NCBI GenBank assembly: GCA_001312505.1
Contig: BBDW01000013.1
Coordinates: 1 to 64,000 of the forward strand
Direction: 5' to 3'
Source of the DNA: Mediterraneibacter faecis JCM 15917
GTDB lineage: Bacteria; Bacillota; Clostridia; Lachnospirales; Lachnospiraceae
Length of the DNA stretch: 64,000 nt
Shown: in pieces, positions 7,403 through 17,408 of the stretch
How the letters are laid out: each line of letters opens with the position of its first letter
Position numbering within the stretch: position 1 is the stretch's first letter
Made by a program: the position numbers and the translations under genes
Notes under the pieces: generated by a model
Databases searched by the model: none
Told to the model about the DNA's origin: nothing
The model's input: the letters and a program-made list of their open reading frames with translations, nothing else

Positions 7403-10024
7403 ATGGAACAATATAATGTGACGGGAATGAGCTGTGCAGCCTGCAGTGCCCGTGTTGAGAAAGCGGTTGGAAAAGTCCCCGGAGTTGAGAACTGTTCAGT
7501 CAGTCTTCTGACGAATTCCATGGGGGGGGTGGAAGGCACAGCAACAGTAGATGCGGTCATTGCGGCTGTTGAGGAAGCTGGATATGGGGGGGCAACGTTG
7601 AAATCTGCAAAGAATGAAAGGCATGGAATGAATCAAAGTGAGCAGAACTGTGCGGAAGATGCGTTGAAAGATAGGGATACACCGAAGATGAAAAGGCGTC
7701 TGATCGCTTCTTTGTGTTTTTTGATTCCGCTCATGTATCTGTCAATGGGGGGGCATATGATGTGGGGGGGCTGGCCACTTCCGGTATTTCTGGAAGGGAA
7801 TCATGTGGCGATGGGGCTGGCGCAGCTCCTGTTAACGACAATCGTTATGGTGATCAATCAGAAGTTTTTTATCAGTGGATGGAAAGGCATGATCCATAGA
7901 GCACCAAATATGGATACGCTGGTTGCACTCGGTGCAGGTGCATCTTATGGATATAGCGTGTATGCATTATTCGCTATGACAGCAGCGCAGACGGCAGGCG
8001 ATATGGATCATGTGATGGAGCTGATGCATGAATTTTATTTTGAATCAGCAGCAATGATTTTAACGTTGATCACAGTCGGAAAGATGCTTGAAGCGCATTC
8101 AAAGGGAAAGACAACAGATGCATTAAAAAGCCTTATGAAGCTGGCACCAAAGACAGCAACGCTCCTGCGTGATGGAAAAGAACAGGAAGTTTCGATTGAC
8201 CAGGTGAGAAGAGGAGATCAGTTTGTTGTAAGACCTGGGGGGGAGAATATTCCGGTGGATGGAATTGTTCTGGAAGGAAACAGTGCAGTAGATGAAGCTG
8301 CCCTGACCGGAGAGAGTATACCGGTAGATAAAGCAGAAGGGGGGGATAAAGTGTCTGCGGCTACAATGAATCAGTCAGGTTTTCTGCGTTGCGAGGCGAC
8401 GAGAGTTGGCGAGGATACGACATTATCACAGATCATTCAGATGGTAAGTGATGCGGCAGCAACAAAAGCGCCAATTGCCAAAGTGGCAGATAAAGTTTCA
8501 GGAGTATTTGTTCCGGCAGTTATTTCTATTGCAGTTGTCACAATGATCGTATGGCTGCTTGTCGGAGAGCCTGTTGGATTTGCACTTGCAAGGGGGGGAA
8601 TTTCTGTTCTGGTGATCAGCTGCCCGTGTGCATTAGGTCTGGCCACTCCGGTTGCAATTATGGTTGGAAATGGAATGGGCGCGAAGAATGGAATCATGTT
8701 TAAGACAGCTGTTTCGCTGGAAGAGACAGGAAAGACGGAGATTGTCGCACTGGATAAGACAGGAACAATCACAAGTGGAGAACCGAAGGTGACAGATCTG
8801 CTCCCTGCGGACGGAATGACAGAACATGAATTATTATTTTTTGCAAATGCATTGGAGAAGAAAAGTGAGCATCCGCTTGCCCGGGCAATTCTTGCAAAGG
8901 CAGAAGAAAATGGGGGGGAAGCAGAGCAGAAAAGTGAAATCACACAGTTTCAGGCAGTTCCGGGAAATGGTCTGTCAGGAAAACTTGGAGAGGACTGGCT
9001 GTACGGAGGCAATTTTAAATTCATTTCTGACAAAATGAAGATTTCTGCCAGCATAAAAGAACAGGCGGAACGGTTGGCACAGCAAGGAAAGACACCGCTG
9101 TTCTTTGGAAGGAATGAGCAGTTCCTTGGCATGATCGCAGTTGCGGATGTGATCAAGAAGATAGTCCACAGGCAGTGAAAGAACTTCAGAATATGGGAAT
9201 CCATGTTGTTATGCTGACCGGAGATAATGAGCGCACAGCGAAGGCAATTGGTGAGCAGGCAGGTGTGGATGAAGTGATCGCAGGTGTTCTTCCGGAAGGA
9301 AAAGAACAGGTGATCCGCAAGCTGAAAGAAAAAGGAAAGGTTGCGATGGTAGGTGACGGTATCAATGACGCACCGGCACTGACCAGGGCAGATATGGGAA
9401 TTGCCATTGGAGCGGGGGGACAGATATTGCAATCGATGCAGCGGATGTTGTGCTGATGAAGAGCCGGTTAAGTGACGTGCCGGCGGCAATCCGTATGAGC
9501 CGTGCAACATTGCGCAACATTCATGAGAATCTGTTCTGGGCATTTTTCTATAATGCGATAGGAATTCCACTGGCAGCAGGAATCTGGATCCCGGTCTTTG
9601 GTTGGAAATTAAATCCGATGTTCGGAGCGGCGGCAATGAGCCTGTCCAGCTTCTGTGTAGTAACAAATGCATTGAGACTGAATCTGTTTAAAATGCACGA
9701 TGCCAGCAAAGACAGAAAAAGAAAGATGAAAAAGGTAGAAACAGCAGAAAATACTGTTTCAGATATTGTCTTAGCAGACAAAAATGAGTCAGAAAACAAG
9801 GAGGAGACAAAGATGACAAAGACAATGAAAATCGAAGGAATGATGTGTGGACACTGTGAGGCGGCTGTGAAGAAAGCTCTCGAGGCACTTGAGCAGGTTG
9901 ATACAGCAGAAGTCAGCCATGAGCCGGAACAGCAGTTGTGACACTGAATTCTGAAATCAGTAATGAAGTGCTGAAAAAGACAGTCGAAGACAAAGATTAT
10001 ACAGTAACAGCGATCGAGGATTAA
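7403..10024 (+). CDS. copA: Copper-exporting P-type ATPase CopA with C-terminal HMA domain (frameshifted)
   Basis: P1B-type ATPase that exports Cu(I) from the cytosol. N-terminal HMA domain with GMSCAAC at residues 8-14, actuator loop TGES near 300, membrane CPC near 406, phosphorylated DKTGT near 450, and hinge [10 protein letters not shown] further on. The last 70 residues form a second HMA domain ([19 protein letters not shown]) attached at the C-terminus, which is characteristic of clostridial CopA. Three frame breaks lie near 9155 (one G missing), at the G run 9414-9419 (six, expected four) and near 9924 (one G missing). Several in-frame Gly doublings (RPGGEN, AEGGDK, ARGGIS) coincide with seven-G runs. 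All are most simply read as sequence errors. Start follows an AAGGAGGAG site. Confidence 0.93.
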
Positions 10025-10079
10025 TCCAAGAGTCCTGCAGAAATGAAAGATTCTGCAGGGGGGGACCTCTTGGATTAAT
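10022..10079. terminator. Bidirectional terminator between copA and pyrC
   Basis: TTAATCCAAGAG...CTCTTGGATTAA with an inner CTGCAG-based stem. It is interrupted by an inflated seven-G run on one side. Lies between the two convergent stop codons. Confidence 0.75.
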
Positions 10080-11341
10080 CCTTGTATACAATCTTCCCAT
10101 CACAGATTGTATATTTTACTTTTCCATACAATTCCCATCCGGTAAATGGAGAATTAGAAGACTTAGAAGCATAAGTCTCAGGAGTCCATTTCTCATTCGG
10201 ATCAAACAGTACAAGATCAGCTGATTTTCCTTCTGCGACAGAACCGCACGGAAGGTGATACAGGCTGGCAGGATTGATCGTCATCTTCTCAATCAGCTGG
10301 CTTAATGTCAGGTGTCCCGGACGTACAAGGGAAGTGATTCCGAGAGCAAGGGAAGTCTCAAGACCAATAATACCGCTTGGTGTTTGGGTGATAGGACGGG
10401 ATTTCTCTTCCGTACTGTGTGGCGCGTGGTCTGTAGCAATCAGATCAATCGTACTGTCTTTGAGACCTTCGATGATAGCAAGGCGGTCATTTTCTGTACG
10501 AAGCGGTGGGTTCATCTTGGCAAGTGCGCCGTATTTTAATACAGCTTCATCTGTCAAAGTGAATGATGCGGAGTTGCCTCTGCATGCAGATTTGCTCCCA
10601 TAGCTTTAAAGGTACGTACCAGTTCAACGGACTGTCCGGAGCTGATATGCTGGATCACGACCTGTGCACCGGAACGAAGCGCCAGCAGACAATCTCTGGC
10701 AACAAGAGATTCTTCAGCAATCGAAGGAGATCCGTAGATGCCCAGCGCATCAGATACAGGTCCGTGATTGATTCCGTTTGTTTCAATAAATGCAGGATCT
10801 TCTTCATGAAGACTGATCGGAAGGTCAAGTGCCTTCGCCTCTTCCATGGCCTTATAGAGAAATGCAGCGTTCTTAAGAGGGATTCCGTCATCTGTGAATC
10901 CACAGGCACCGGCAGCGGCAAGTTCCTTCATAGAAGTCATCTCTTCACCCTTGAGTCCGCAGGAGACAGCAGCAGCCTGGAAAATATGGATGTCTTCCAA
11001 AGCCTCCCGTTCCATCAGTCTTTGAGAACCGGAACAGAATCGATGACCGGTGAAGTATTTGCCATACAGATCACGGAAGTAAATCCACCGGCAGCAGCTG
11101 CTAGAGATCCGGTATGGAGATCTTCTTTATAAGTAAATCCGGGATCGCGGAAATGAATGTGTGTGTCAACAAGTCCTGGAGAAATCATAAGTCCTGCAGC
11201 ATCAAGCTCATCCTCTCCATTTTCAGGTGTCAGAGTTCCGGCATCTGCGAGTGTCTGGATCAGACCGTCTGTGATGCGAAGGTCGACAAGACGTTCTGTA
11301 TCAGATGCAGGATCAATTAGAAAACCATTTTTTATAAGCAT
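10075..11341 (-). CDS. pyrC: Dihydroorotase (frameshifted)
   Basis: Zinc amidohydrolase of pyrimidine synthesis that interconverts N-carbamoyl-aspartate and dihydroorotate. The N-terminal zinc motif DTHIHFRDPG, followed by the FTSVICMANT segment, and the later IATDHAPHSTEEK place it in the class I PyrC group of about 425 residues. The start at 11341 follows AAAGGAGGA. Two one-base deletions break the frame: near 11027 (after PVLK) and near 10560 (ATPHH then F/S-L-T-D-E-A). Both restore a normal protein when corrected. No other pyr genes are nearby. Confidence 0.92.
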
Positions 11342-11510
11342 AATTCATCCTCCTTTTGCTGTTAAGTATACCGTATTTTTGATAGAGATTCAAATTTATT
11401 AGAAAATGTGTTATCATAAACACACTGTAACATGAAAAGAAAGAAGGCAGAAAGGTTGATCTCTGAATTTTACCGGATCTAGACAATCGTTCTGCGGAAA
11501 GAAGGAGTAA

Positions 11511-12612
11511 ATGAAAGAATACGATTATCTGATTGTCGGAGCAGGTCTTTATGGAGCTGTCATGGCACATGAATTAAAGAAAAAAGGGAAGAAATGTCTT
11601 GTGATTGACCGAAGAGATCATATTGCAGGAAATATTTACTGTGAGGACATAGAAGGAATCCATGTACATAAATATGGTGCACATATTTTCCATACGTCTG
11701 ATAAAAAGATATGGGATTACATGAATCAGTTCGCGGAATTTAATAATTACATCAATTCACCGGTAGCAGTTTATAAAGATGAACTTTATAACCTGCCATT
11801 TAATATGAATACATTCAGTAAGATGTGGAATATCCGCACACCACAGGAAGCAAAAGAGATTATTGAAAAACAGCGCAAAGAGACAGGAATCACAGATCCA
11901 CAGAATCTGGAGGAACAGGCACTTTTTCTTGGCGGAAGAGATATCTATGAGAAGCTGATCAAGGGTTATACAGAGAAACAGTGGGGGAAGAAAGTGTACA
12001 GAACTTCCGGCATTTATTATCAAACGTCTGCCATTCCGATTTGTTTACGATAATAACTATTTCAATGACAGATATCAGGGAATTCCGGTTGGCGGTTATA
12101 CAGCAATCGTTGAGAAGATGCTGGAAGGAACAGAAGTTCGTACAGGGATTGATTTCTTTGAATTCAGAAAAGAGAATCCGGAGATTGCAGAGAAGATTAT
12201 TTTTACAGGAATGATCGATGAATATTTTGGATATCAGCTGGGAGCATTGGAGTATCGTTCTGTCAGATTTGAGACAGAAGTTCTTGATTGTGAGAACTAT
12301 CAGGGAAATGCTGTTGTCAATTACACAGAGCGTGAAGTTCCGTATACAAGAATTATCGAGCATAAGCATTTTGAGTTTGGCAAGCAGGAGAAGACGGTTA
12401 TTTCCAGAGAGTATTCATCAGAATGGAGTGTTGGCATGGAACCATACTATCCGGTAAATGATGAGAAGAATAATGCATTGTTTGAAGAATACAAGAAGCT
12501 TGCAGAAAAGGAAGAAAATGTAATCTTTGGCGGACGACTGGGAGATTATAAATATTATGACATGGATAAAGTTGTTGCCGCAGCTCTTGACAGACTGGAA
12601 GAATTCAATTAA
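11511..12612 (+). CDS. glf: UDP-galactopyranose mutase (frameshifted)
   Basis: FAD enzyme that converts UDP-galactopyranose to UDP-galactofuranose, the donor for Galf in surface glycans. The dinucleotide-binding motif GAGLYGAV is at residues 10-17, followed by KYGAHIFHTSDK and the family segment KGYTEKQWG. The reading frame breaks at the five-G run 11983-11987; with four G it continues QWGRKCTELPAFIIKRLP into the downstream half. That half contains PVGGYTAIVEKML and ends with GGRLGDYKYYDMDKVVAAAL. Corrected length of about 366 residues is normal. Start follows AAGGAGTAA. Confidence 0.95.
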
Positions 12613-12625
12613 TATGAGAGTCACA

Positions 12626-12745
12626 CTTCAGTCGTTCTGACTGAAGAATCAGGAAAGATTCTGAAGAGTAGTTCGTATCAGATTCTGATAATTTTCAATT
12701 GGACAGGTATTGTATCGTGTGCGGTGTGGGGGGGCCGCACACGTT
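12626..12745 (+). terminator. Two hairpins after glf
   Basis: ACTTCAGTC-GTTCT-GACTGAAG (12626-12647), then CGTGTGCGG and CCGCACACG flanking a G-rich loop (about 12715-12745). The second, followed by TTTAG, lies just before the next gene. It could be a terminator or an attenuator; the sequence does not decide. Confidence 0.45.
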
Positions 12746-12773
12746 TAGATGACAGATCGCAGTAGAATTAAAT

Positions 12774-13793
12774 ATGGAAAAAATGTATGAAGTACTTCGC
12801 TTCGTGGAAAAAGGAACCGAATGTCAGCCAAGTATTGATTGCCTGCAGGGAGAACTTTTGATTTATTATCTGCGGGATAATACACAGTTGGATAAAGCGG
12901 TGTTATTTGAATGGTTCCGACAAATTGCCGGAGAAATAAGAAAGTATCAGCAGTCGAGACGTGGGCAGAATTATCGTTGTCTGACCCCATATAGTATTGT
13001 TGTGACAGAAGAAGGAGAATTGCTGCTTTTAAATCCGGATGCACAGGAAAATGAATTTGTTATGAAGAAGATGCAGCAGAAAGCGGTGAGAAGTCATTTT
13101 ATCCGTCCGACAGCGTCAGGCAGCAAGAAAAATTGTTCAGTGGATTTGTTCGGATATGGTAAAATTTTGCAGTTTTTACTGGCATATACAGAGCAGATTC
13201 CAGAACTTAGCAGAAGTGAAGAACGCAGACTGGAGCGAATCATTGAACGTTGTACCGGTGGCGGAAGACGGCATTATGATAAGATCAGCCAGGTGATACG
13301 TGATCTTCCGGAGGAACGCGAGGAATGGAATCTGGAACAGAAAGTAAAACTTCGGAATGTCAAACTGGCGGTTCTTTTATTTGCTGCCGGGGGGGCAGTA
13401 ATTGCGGCAGCAGGAATTGGGATGAGCCAGGGAAGAGAAGGCAACAATACAGTTGGGAAAAGTGAAACAGCAGTGCAAGCTCAGAAAGCAGACGATGTAA
13501 AAACAATACCAAAAGAACATAGTGAAACTGAACAGGACAGAAAAAAAGCATTGGAAGATATGAAATGGAAGAAAGAGATGGAAGAACGGGTTCAGGAGAT
13601 TCTGGAATCGGTCAAAGCGTGTGAAAAGAAGATAGAAGAAACGACGAAAGAAGAGGATAACGGGGAAAACAAGGAAGAAGCAGAGCAAACGCCAGAACAG
13701 CAAACAGAGGAAACTGCGGAAAAATCTGTAGAAGAGGAAATACAACAGGAAACGAAACAAGAAGTGATAAATGATCCGGTTGTTCCGGAATAA
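12774..13793 (+). CDS. Unknown single-pass membrane protein
   Basis: I do not recognise a named family. The protein has 339 residues: a soluble N-terminal half (about 1-190) with helical, kinase-lobe-like spacing but no identifiable catalytic motif. A single strong membrane segment lies at about 200-220 (LAVLLFAAGGAVIAAAGIGM). The C-terminal tail of about 115 residues is extremely rich in Glu, Lys and Gln and is probably a charged coiled coil outside the cell. N-in/C-out topology is suggested by the positive residues just before the membrane segment. The overall layout recalls EssB/YukC-type pseudokinase membrane proteins, but no ESX genes lie nearby and the likeness is weak. One Gly in the membrane segment may be spurious (seven-G run). 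ATG at 12774; no strong ribosome site. Confidence 0.7.
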   Translation: MEKMYEVLRFVEKGTECQPSIDCLQGELLIYYLRDNTQLDKAVLFEWFRQIAGEIRKYQQSRRGQNYRCLTPYSIVVTEEGELLLLNPDAQENEFVMKKMQQKAVRSHFIRPTASGSKKNCSVDLFGYGKILQFLLAYTEQIPELSRSEERRLERIIERCTGGGRRHYDKISQVIRDLPEEREEWNLEQKVKLRNVKLAVLLFAAGGAVIAAAGIGMSQGREGNNTVGKSETAVQAQKADDVKTIPKEHSETEQDRKKALEDMKWKKEMEERVQEILESVKACEKKIEETTKEEDNGENKEEAEQTPEQQTEETAEKSVEEEIQQETKQEVINDPVVPE

Positions 13794-13818
13794 GAAAAAA
13801 GTCTCCATAAAAGGGAGG

Positions 13819-13850
13819 ATGCCGGGTAACCATTTACTGGTTCCCGGCAT
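13819..13850 (+). terminator. Hairpin after the unknown membrane protein
   Basis: ATGCCGGGTAACC pairs with GGTTCCCGGCAT around a short loop. Only a weak T-rich tail follows. Confidence 0.5.
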
Positions 13851-14054
13851 GTATTATGAAAAAGTTTATTCAAAGTTTTTTGTTTTTTCCTTTGATGCTT
13901 ATAGTATATGTGAGAGAAATGAAGAAAAAGTGATAAGAAGATGAAAGATTTTTAAATGATAAATGAACAAATTATGAACGACAGATGTAGTGGAAAATAA
14001 CGGTTTAAAAAAGAATGGCAGTGTGGTATTCTACATCTAAAGAGAACTTCGGAA

Positions 14055-14199
14055 GTTACTGTTCACTCCCGTGTCAATCACTCCGCTGATTGACACGGAG
14101 GATGCGTGTTTTGACTTGAATGCATCTCGCCCCCCCATCGCCAAAGGCGATTTAAAATGGCGAGATGCGTTGCTGGTCGCACATCGTGTGAACAGTAAC
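14055..14199 (+). repeat. MITE-like palindromic repeat, copy 1
   Basis: 145 bp with terminal inverted repeats GTTACTGTTCAC / GTGAACAGTAAC. Inside are two hairpins: GTGTCAATC...GATTGACAC, and GCATCTCGCC...GGCGAGATGC enclosing ATCGCC-AAA-GGCGAT. It is flanked by CTTCGGAA on the left and CTTTGGAA on the right, an 8-bp target duplication with one mismatch. No coding capacity. The same element occurs at 15413 and 31061. The seven-C run in the second hairpin is probably inflated. Confidence 0.9.
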
Positions 14200-14220
14200 C
14201 TTTGGAACAGGAGGTAATAG

Positions 14221-14742
14221 TTGAATATGACAAGACAGGAATTTATCCGAAAATTACAGGAGGCTTTGAATGGAAAGCTTGATGCCGCAACAATTCAGGA
14301 TCATCTTAAGTTTTATGATGATTATATTATAGAAGAAATGAGAAAAGGAAAGAGCGAGCAGGAGGTCTTGGAACTGCTCGGAGATCCGTGGGCAATTGCG
14401 AAAACCATTGTAGATGCAAGTGATGGAACAGACGAAGAAGTGGTTTATGAGAACAGGAGTCCATTTAATAATTCGTACAACCAGACAACGCAGGCACAGA
14501 ATAGCTATACTGGTTATGGACAGAAGGATGAATATGGAACAGAGCATTCTTATGGTTCCTATCATGAGTTCAGATTAGATACCTGGTGGAAGAAGGCTTT
14601 GCTGATCCTTGCAGTTGTATTTGTAGTCGTAGTAGTTGTGTCTGTTATAACAGGAATCATCAGTTTTCTGGCACCGGTTCTTGTTCCTCTTCTGATCATT
14701 ATGATCGTGATCAGACTGATCGGTGGGAACCGACGATATTAG
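14221..14742 (+). CDS. DUF1700 (HAAS) domain membrane protein
   Basis: The N-terminal ~70 residues match the HAAS/DUF1700 helical domain: TRQEFIRKLQEAL, then DHLKFYDDYI and the ELLGDPWAIAK motif. This domain is common next to PadR-type regulators and in envelope proteins. A Gln/Asn/Tyr-rich linker (about 80-120) leads to two close membrane segments at the C-terminus (LLILAVVFVVVVVVSVI; FLAPVLVPLLIIMIVIRL). Start is ambiguous: TTG at 14221 is 6 bases after AGGAGG, while ATG at 14227 is 12 bases away. The ribosome site lies 10 bases beyond MITE copy 1, so that element now forms the gene's upstream region. No PadR gene is adjacent. Confidence 0.8.
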   Translation: MNMTRQEFIRKLQEALNGKLDAATIQDHLKFYDDYIIEEMRKGKSEQEVLELLGDPWAIAKTIVDASDGTDEEVVYENRSPFNNSYNQTTQAQNSYTGYGQKDEYGTEHSYGSYHEFRLDTWWKKALLILAVVFVVVVVVSVITGIISFLAPVLVPLLIIMIVIRLIGGNRRY

Positions 14743-14755
14743 AAAAAAGAAAAGT

Positions 14756-14787
14756 AAAAGACCGATGGGGGAGCCATCGGTCTTTTG
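14756..14787 (+). terminator. Terminator after the DUF1700 gene
   Basis: AAAAGACCGATGG and CCATCGGTCTTTT form a 13-bp stem around GGGAG. Confidence 0.85.
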
Positions 14788-14955
14788 AGGGGGGGAGTAT
14801 AAATAATTAATAAGGGGGGGTTGTAGAAAATAATCTTTCTACATGAATCAGTATAATATATGCATTTGGAAAAAGCAAGCAAAATATTCAAAATATGGTT
14901 GAAACAAAATGCATAAAAAGACCTCCGTTTGGGATAATAAAGATTGTACTAAATA

Positions 14956-14983
14956 GTTACTGTCAGTTAATAAGAACAGTAAC
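14956..14983 (+). repeat. 28-bp minimal MITE derivative
   Basis: Begins GTTACTG and ends GAACAGTAAC, the outer ends of the 145-bp repeat, with only about 10 bp between. Flanks are ACTAAATA (14948-14955) and ACCAAATA (14984-14991), an 8-bp duplication with one mismatch. It abuts the ribosome site of the next gene. Confidence 0.7.
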
Positions 14984-15004
14984 ACCAAATAAGGAGGAAG
15001 TATC

Positions 15005-15235
15005 ATGGCAAAAAATTATAGCAACACAAGTAAAAATTCCCAGAATGGATTCTATTCATCGAAGGAAGAAAATCAGAGTAAGAACAGAAATTCAACATCT
15101 AATTCAGGTTCGAATAAGAATTCCAGCAAAAATTCTTATTCAAATAAGAATAAGAACAGCACAAACTGCAATTCCAAAAATGCAGATGACTGCTATGGCG
15201 GAAAAGATGATTATGATGAGTCAGACAGATATTAA
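15005..15235 (+). CDS. Small Asn/Ser/Lys-rich protein
   Basis: 76 residues, not recognised. Begins MAKNYSNTSKNSQNGFYSSK; the middle third is almost entirely Asn, Ser and Lys. The C-terminal part carries two Cys (NCNSKNADDCYGG) and an acidic end (DDYDESDRY). No signal peptide or membrane segment. A strong AAGGAGGAAG site at 14992-15001 and a terminator at 15319 support real expression. Low complexity, with a positive middle and an acidic tail, suggests a disordered protein. It lies between MITE elements on both sides. Function unknown. Confidence 0.7.
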   Translation: MAKNYSNTSKNSQNGFYSSKEENQSKNRNSTSNSGSNKNSSKNSYSNKNKNSTNCNSKNADDCYGGKDDYDESDRY

Positions 15236-15412
15236 CAGATACTGTGAGCAGTAACAAACAAGTGAGTGGCAAAATTTACTTTTGAAACTCACTTCATAAG
15301 ATTATTATAAACAGCAACAAGGCAGAGAAGAAAGGCAATCGCACTTTACTCTGCCTTTCATTTATAGTAAAATTATAATACTGTAAAAAGAATCAGTTAA
15401 CAGTAATTAATA
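15236..15412 (+). other. Intergenic stretch before MITE copy 2
   Basis: Holds an AAGTGAGT...ACTCACTT hairpin (about 15259-15294) and the terminator listed separately. No reading frame with a ribosome site is visible. Confidence 0.5.
15319..15364 (+). terminator. Terminator after the Asn/Ser-rich gene
   Basis: AAGGCAGAG pairs with CTCTGCCTT, followed by TCATTTAT. Confidence 0.65.
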
Positions 15413-15557
15413 GTTACTGTTCACTCCCGTGTCAATCACTCCGCTGATTGACACGGAGGATGCATGTTTTGGCTTGAATGCATCTCGCCCCCCCATCGCC
15501 AAAGGCGATTTAAAATGGCGAGATGCGTTGCTGGTCGCACATCGTGTGAACAGTAAC
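15413..15557 (+). repeat. MITE-like palindromic repeat, copy 2
   Basis: 145 bp, nearly identical to copy 1 (for example ATGCATGTTTTGGC for ATGCGTGTTTTGAC). Flanked on both sides by a perfect 8-bp duplication, AATTAATA. Lies 35 bp upstream of the next coding sequence. Confidence 0.95.
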
Positions 15558-15592
15558 AATTAATAAGTACATAAAGATAATATGAGGTAGAT

Positions 15593-16739
15593 ATGGAAAG
15601 AATGGAATGGATTGCGCCGTGTCATTTCGGTCTTGAATCAGTATTAAAAAGGGAGATTCAGGATCTGGGATATGAGATCGCACAGGTGGAAGATGGAAGA
15701 GTTACCTTTTACGGAGGAGCAGATGCAGCGTGCAGAGCGAATGTATTTCTCCGTACAGCAGAACGTGTTTTGCTCAAGGCAGGAAGTTTTAAAGCAGTTA
15801 CCTTTGATGAATTGTTTGAGAAGACCAAAGCAATTCCGTGGGAGAATTATATACCGAAGAACGGGAAGTTCTGGGTGGCGAAAGCTTCATCGGTAAAGAG
15901 TAAGCTGTTCAGCCTTCAGACATTCAGTCAATTATGAAGAAAGCGATGGTAGATCGTCTTAGAAGCAGATATCATGTACAGTGGTTTCAGGAAGATGGAG
16001 CTTCTTATCCACTGAGAGTATTTTTGATGAAGGATATCGTTACGATCGGAATCGATACATCGGGAGATTCTCTTCATAAGAGAGGATACCGTCCGTCAGC
16101 CGGCAAGGCACCGATTTCTGAGACACTGGCAGCAGCACTGATCATGCTGACACCGTGGAGAAAAGAGCGTATCTTAGTGGATCCGTTTTGCGGAAGTGGA
16201 ACATTTCCAATTGAGGCAGCAATGATGGCAGCAAATATTGCACCGGGAATGAATCGTTCTTTTACGGCTGAGAGCTGGGCAAATCTGATTGATAAGAAAC
16301 TCTGGTATGAGGCCATTGATGAGGCGAATGATCTGATCGATGATCAGATTGAGACGGATATCCAGGGATATGATATTGATGGGGATGTTGTGCGGATGGC
16401 AAGACAGAATGCAGAGAATGCAGGTGTGGATCATCTGATCCATTTCCAGGAGAGACCGGTCAGTGCACTGAGTCATCCGAAGAAATATGGATTTATTATA
16501 ACAAACCCGCCGTATGGAGAGCGTCTTGAGGAGAAAGAGGCACTTCCTGGTTTATATCGTGAATTTGGCGAGAGCTTTAGGAACTTGACAGCTGGTCTGC
16601 ATACATGATCACAAGTTATGAAGACGCAGAACGTTATTTCGGAAGAAAAGCAGATAAGAACCGTAAGATTTATAATGGTATGCTGAAAACATATTTCTAT
16701 CAGTTCCAGGGACCAAAGCCACCGAGACCGAAGAAATAA
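15593..16739 (+). CDS. THUMP-domain class I SAM-dependent RNA methyltransferase, RlmL-like (frameshifted)
   Basis: Probable 23S rRNA (guanine-N2) methyltransferase of the RlmL/YpsC type, about 380 residues. The N-terminal ferredoxin-like/THUMP half covers roughly residues 1-150. The Rossmann half follows, with VDPFCGSGTFPIEAA as the SAM-binding loop and the catalytic ITNPPYGERL motif. The C-terminus ends PKPPRPKK. Two one-base deletions break the frame: near 15914 (SKLFSPSDIQSIM expected) and near 16593 (NLTAWSAYMITSYEDA expected). Both correct to a normal protein. Start ATG at 15593; upstream GAGGTAG. Confidence 0.9.
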
Positions 16740-16790
16740 GAAACGCTGTACCAGATTGTTGGCGAAAAAGAATAGAAGGTAGAAAGCAAA

Positions 16791-17408
16791 ATGAAGAGAA
16801 GAATTGTATTTGCAACAGGAAATGAAAATAAGATGAAAGAGATCCGGATGATTCTTGCTGATCTTGGTATGGAGATCGTATCGATGCGTGAGGCAGGAGT
16901 CGATGAAGAAATCGTAGAAGACGGAATGAGCTTTGAAGAAAATGCAGAGATCAAGGCAAGAGCTGTATCACGAGTGCTGGTCAACGATATTGTTCTTGCA
17001 GATGATTCAGGTCTTGAGATTGACTATCTGGATAAGGCACCTGGAATTTATTCTGCGAGATTTGCCGGAGAGGATACTTCTTATGATATAAAGAACAGAA
17101 TCCTTCTGGACAGACTGGAAGGGGGGGTTCCGGACGATGAGCGTACCGCAAGATTTGTCTGTGCGGTTGCAGCAGTATTTCCGGATGGAACGACAAGCAT
17201 AGTCCGTGAGACGATTGAAGGACAAATTGGACACGAGATTGTCGGTGCGAATGGATTCGGGTATGATCCGATCTTCTATGTTCCGGAATTCGGATGTACA
17301 ACAGCGGAGATGACACCGGAGCAGAAAAATAAATTGAGCCACAGAGGAAAAGCACTTCGAGCAATAAAAATCCTGCTGGAAGAGAAATTGAACGAGGAAG
17401 AAGCATGA
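16791..17408 (+). CDS. rdgB: XTP/dITP diphosphatase (Ham1/RdgB family)
   Basis: Hydrolyses deaminated purine triphosphates (XTP, dITP, ITP) to monophosphates and keeps them out of DNA. About 205 residues, normal length. N-terminal FATGNENKMKEI is the Ham1 signature; DDSGLEIDYLDKAPGIYSAR and GFGYDPIFYVPE are the substrate-binding blocks. LEGGVPDDE contains a seven-G run, so one Gly may be spurious. Its stop overlaps the start of the next gene (ATGA), so the two are translationally coupled. Confidence 0.95.
   Translation: MKRRIVFATGNENKMKEIRMILADLGMEIVSMREAGVDEEIVEDGMSFEENAEIKARAVSRVLVNDIVLADDSGLEIDYLDKAPGIYSARFAGEDTSYDIKNRILLDRLEGGVPDDERTARFVCAVAAVFPDGTTSIVRETIEGQIGHEIVGANGFGYDPIFYVPEFGCTTAEMTPEQKNKLSHRGKALRAIKILLEEKLNEEEA

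Noticed and set aside
7400-9460. Poly-G tracts in copA as phase-variation switches
   Set aside because: The same expansions occur in tRNA stems and many housekeeping genes, so they are sequence errors.
15235-15256. GATACTGTGAGCAGTAAC as another minimal MITE copy
   Set aside because: The flanks TATTAACA and AAACAAGT do not form an 8-bp duplication and the left end is imperfect.
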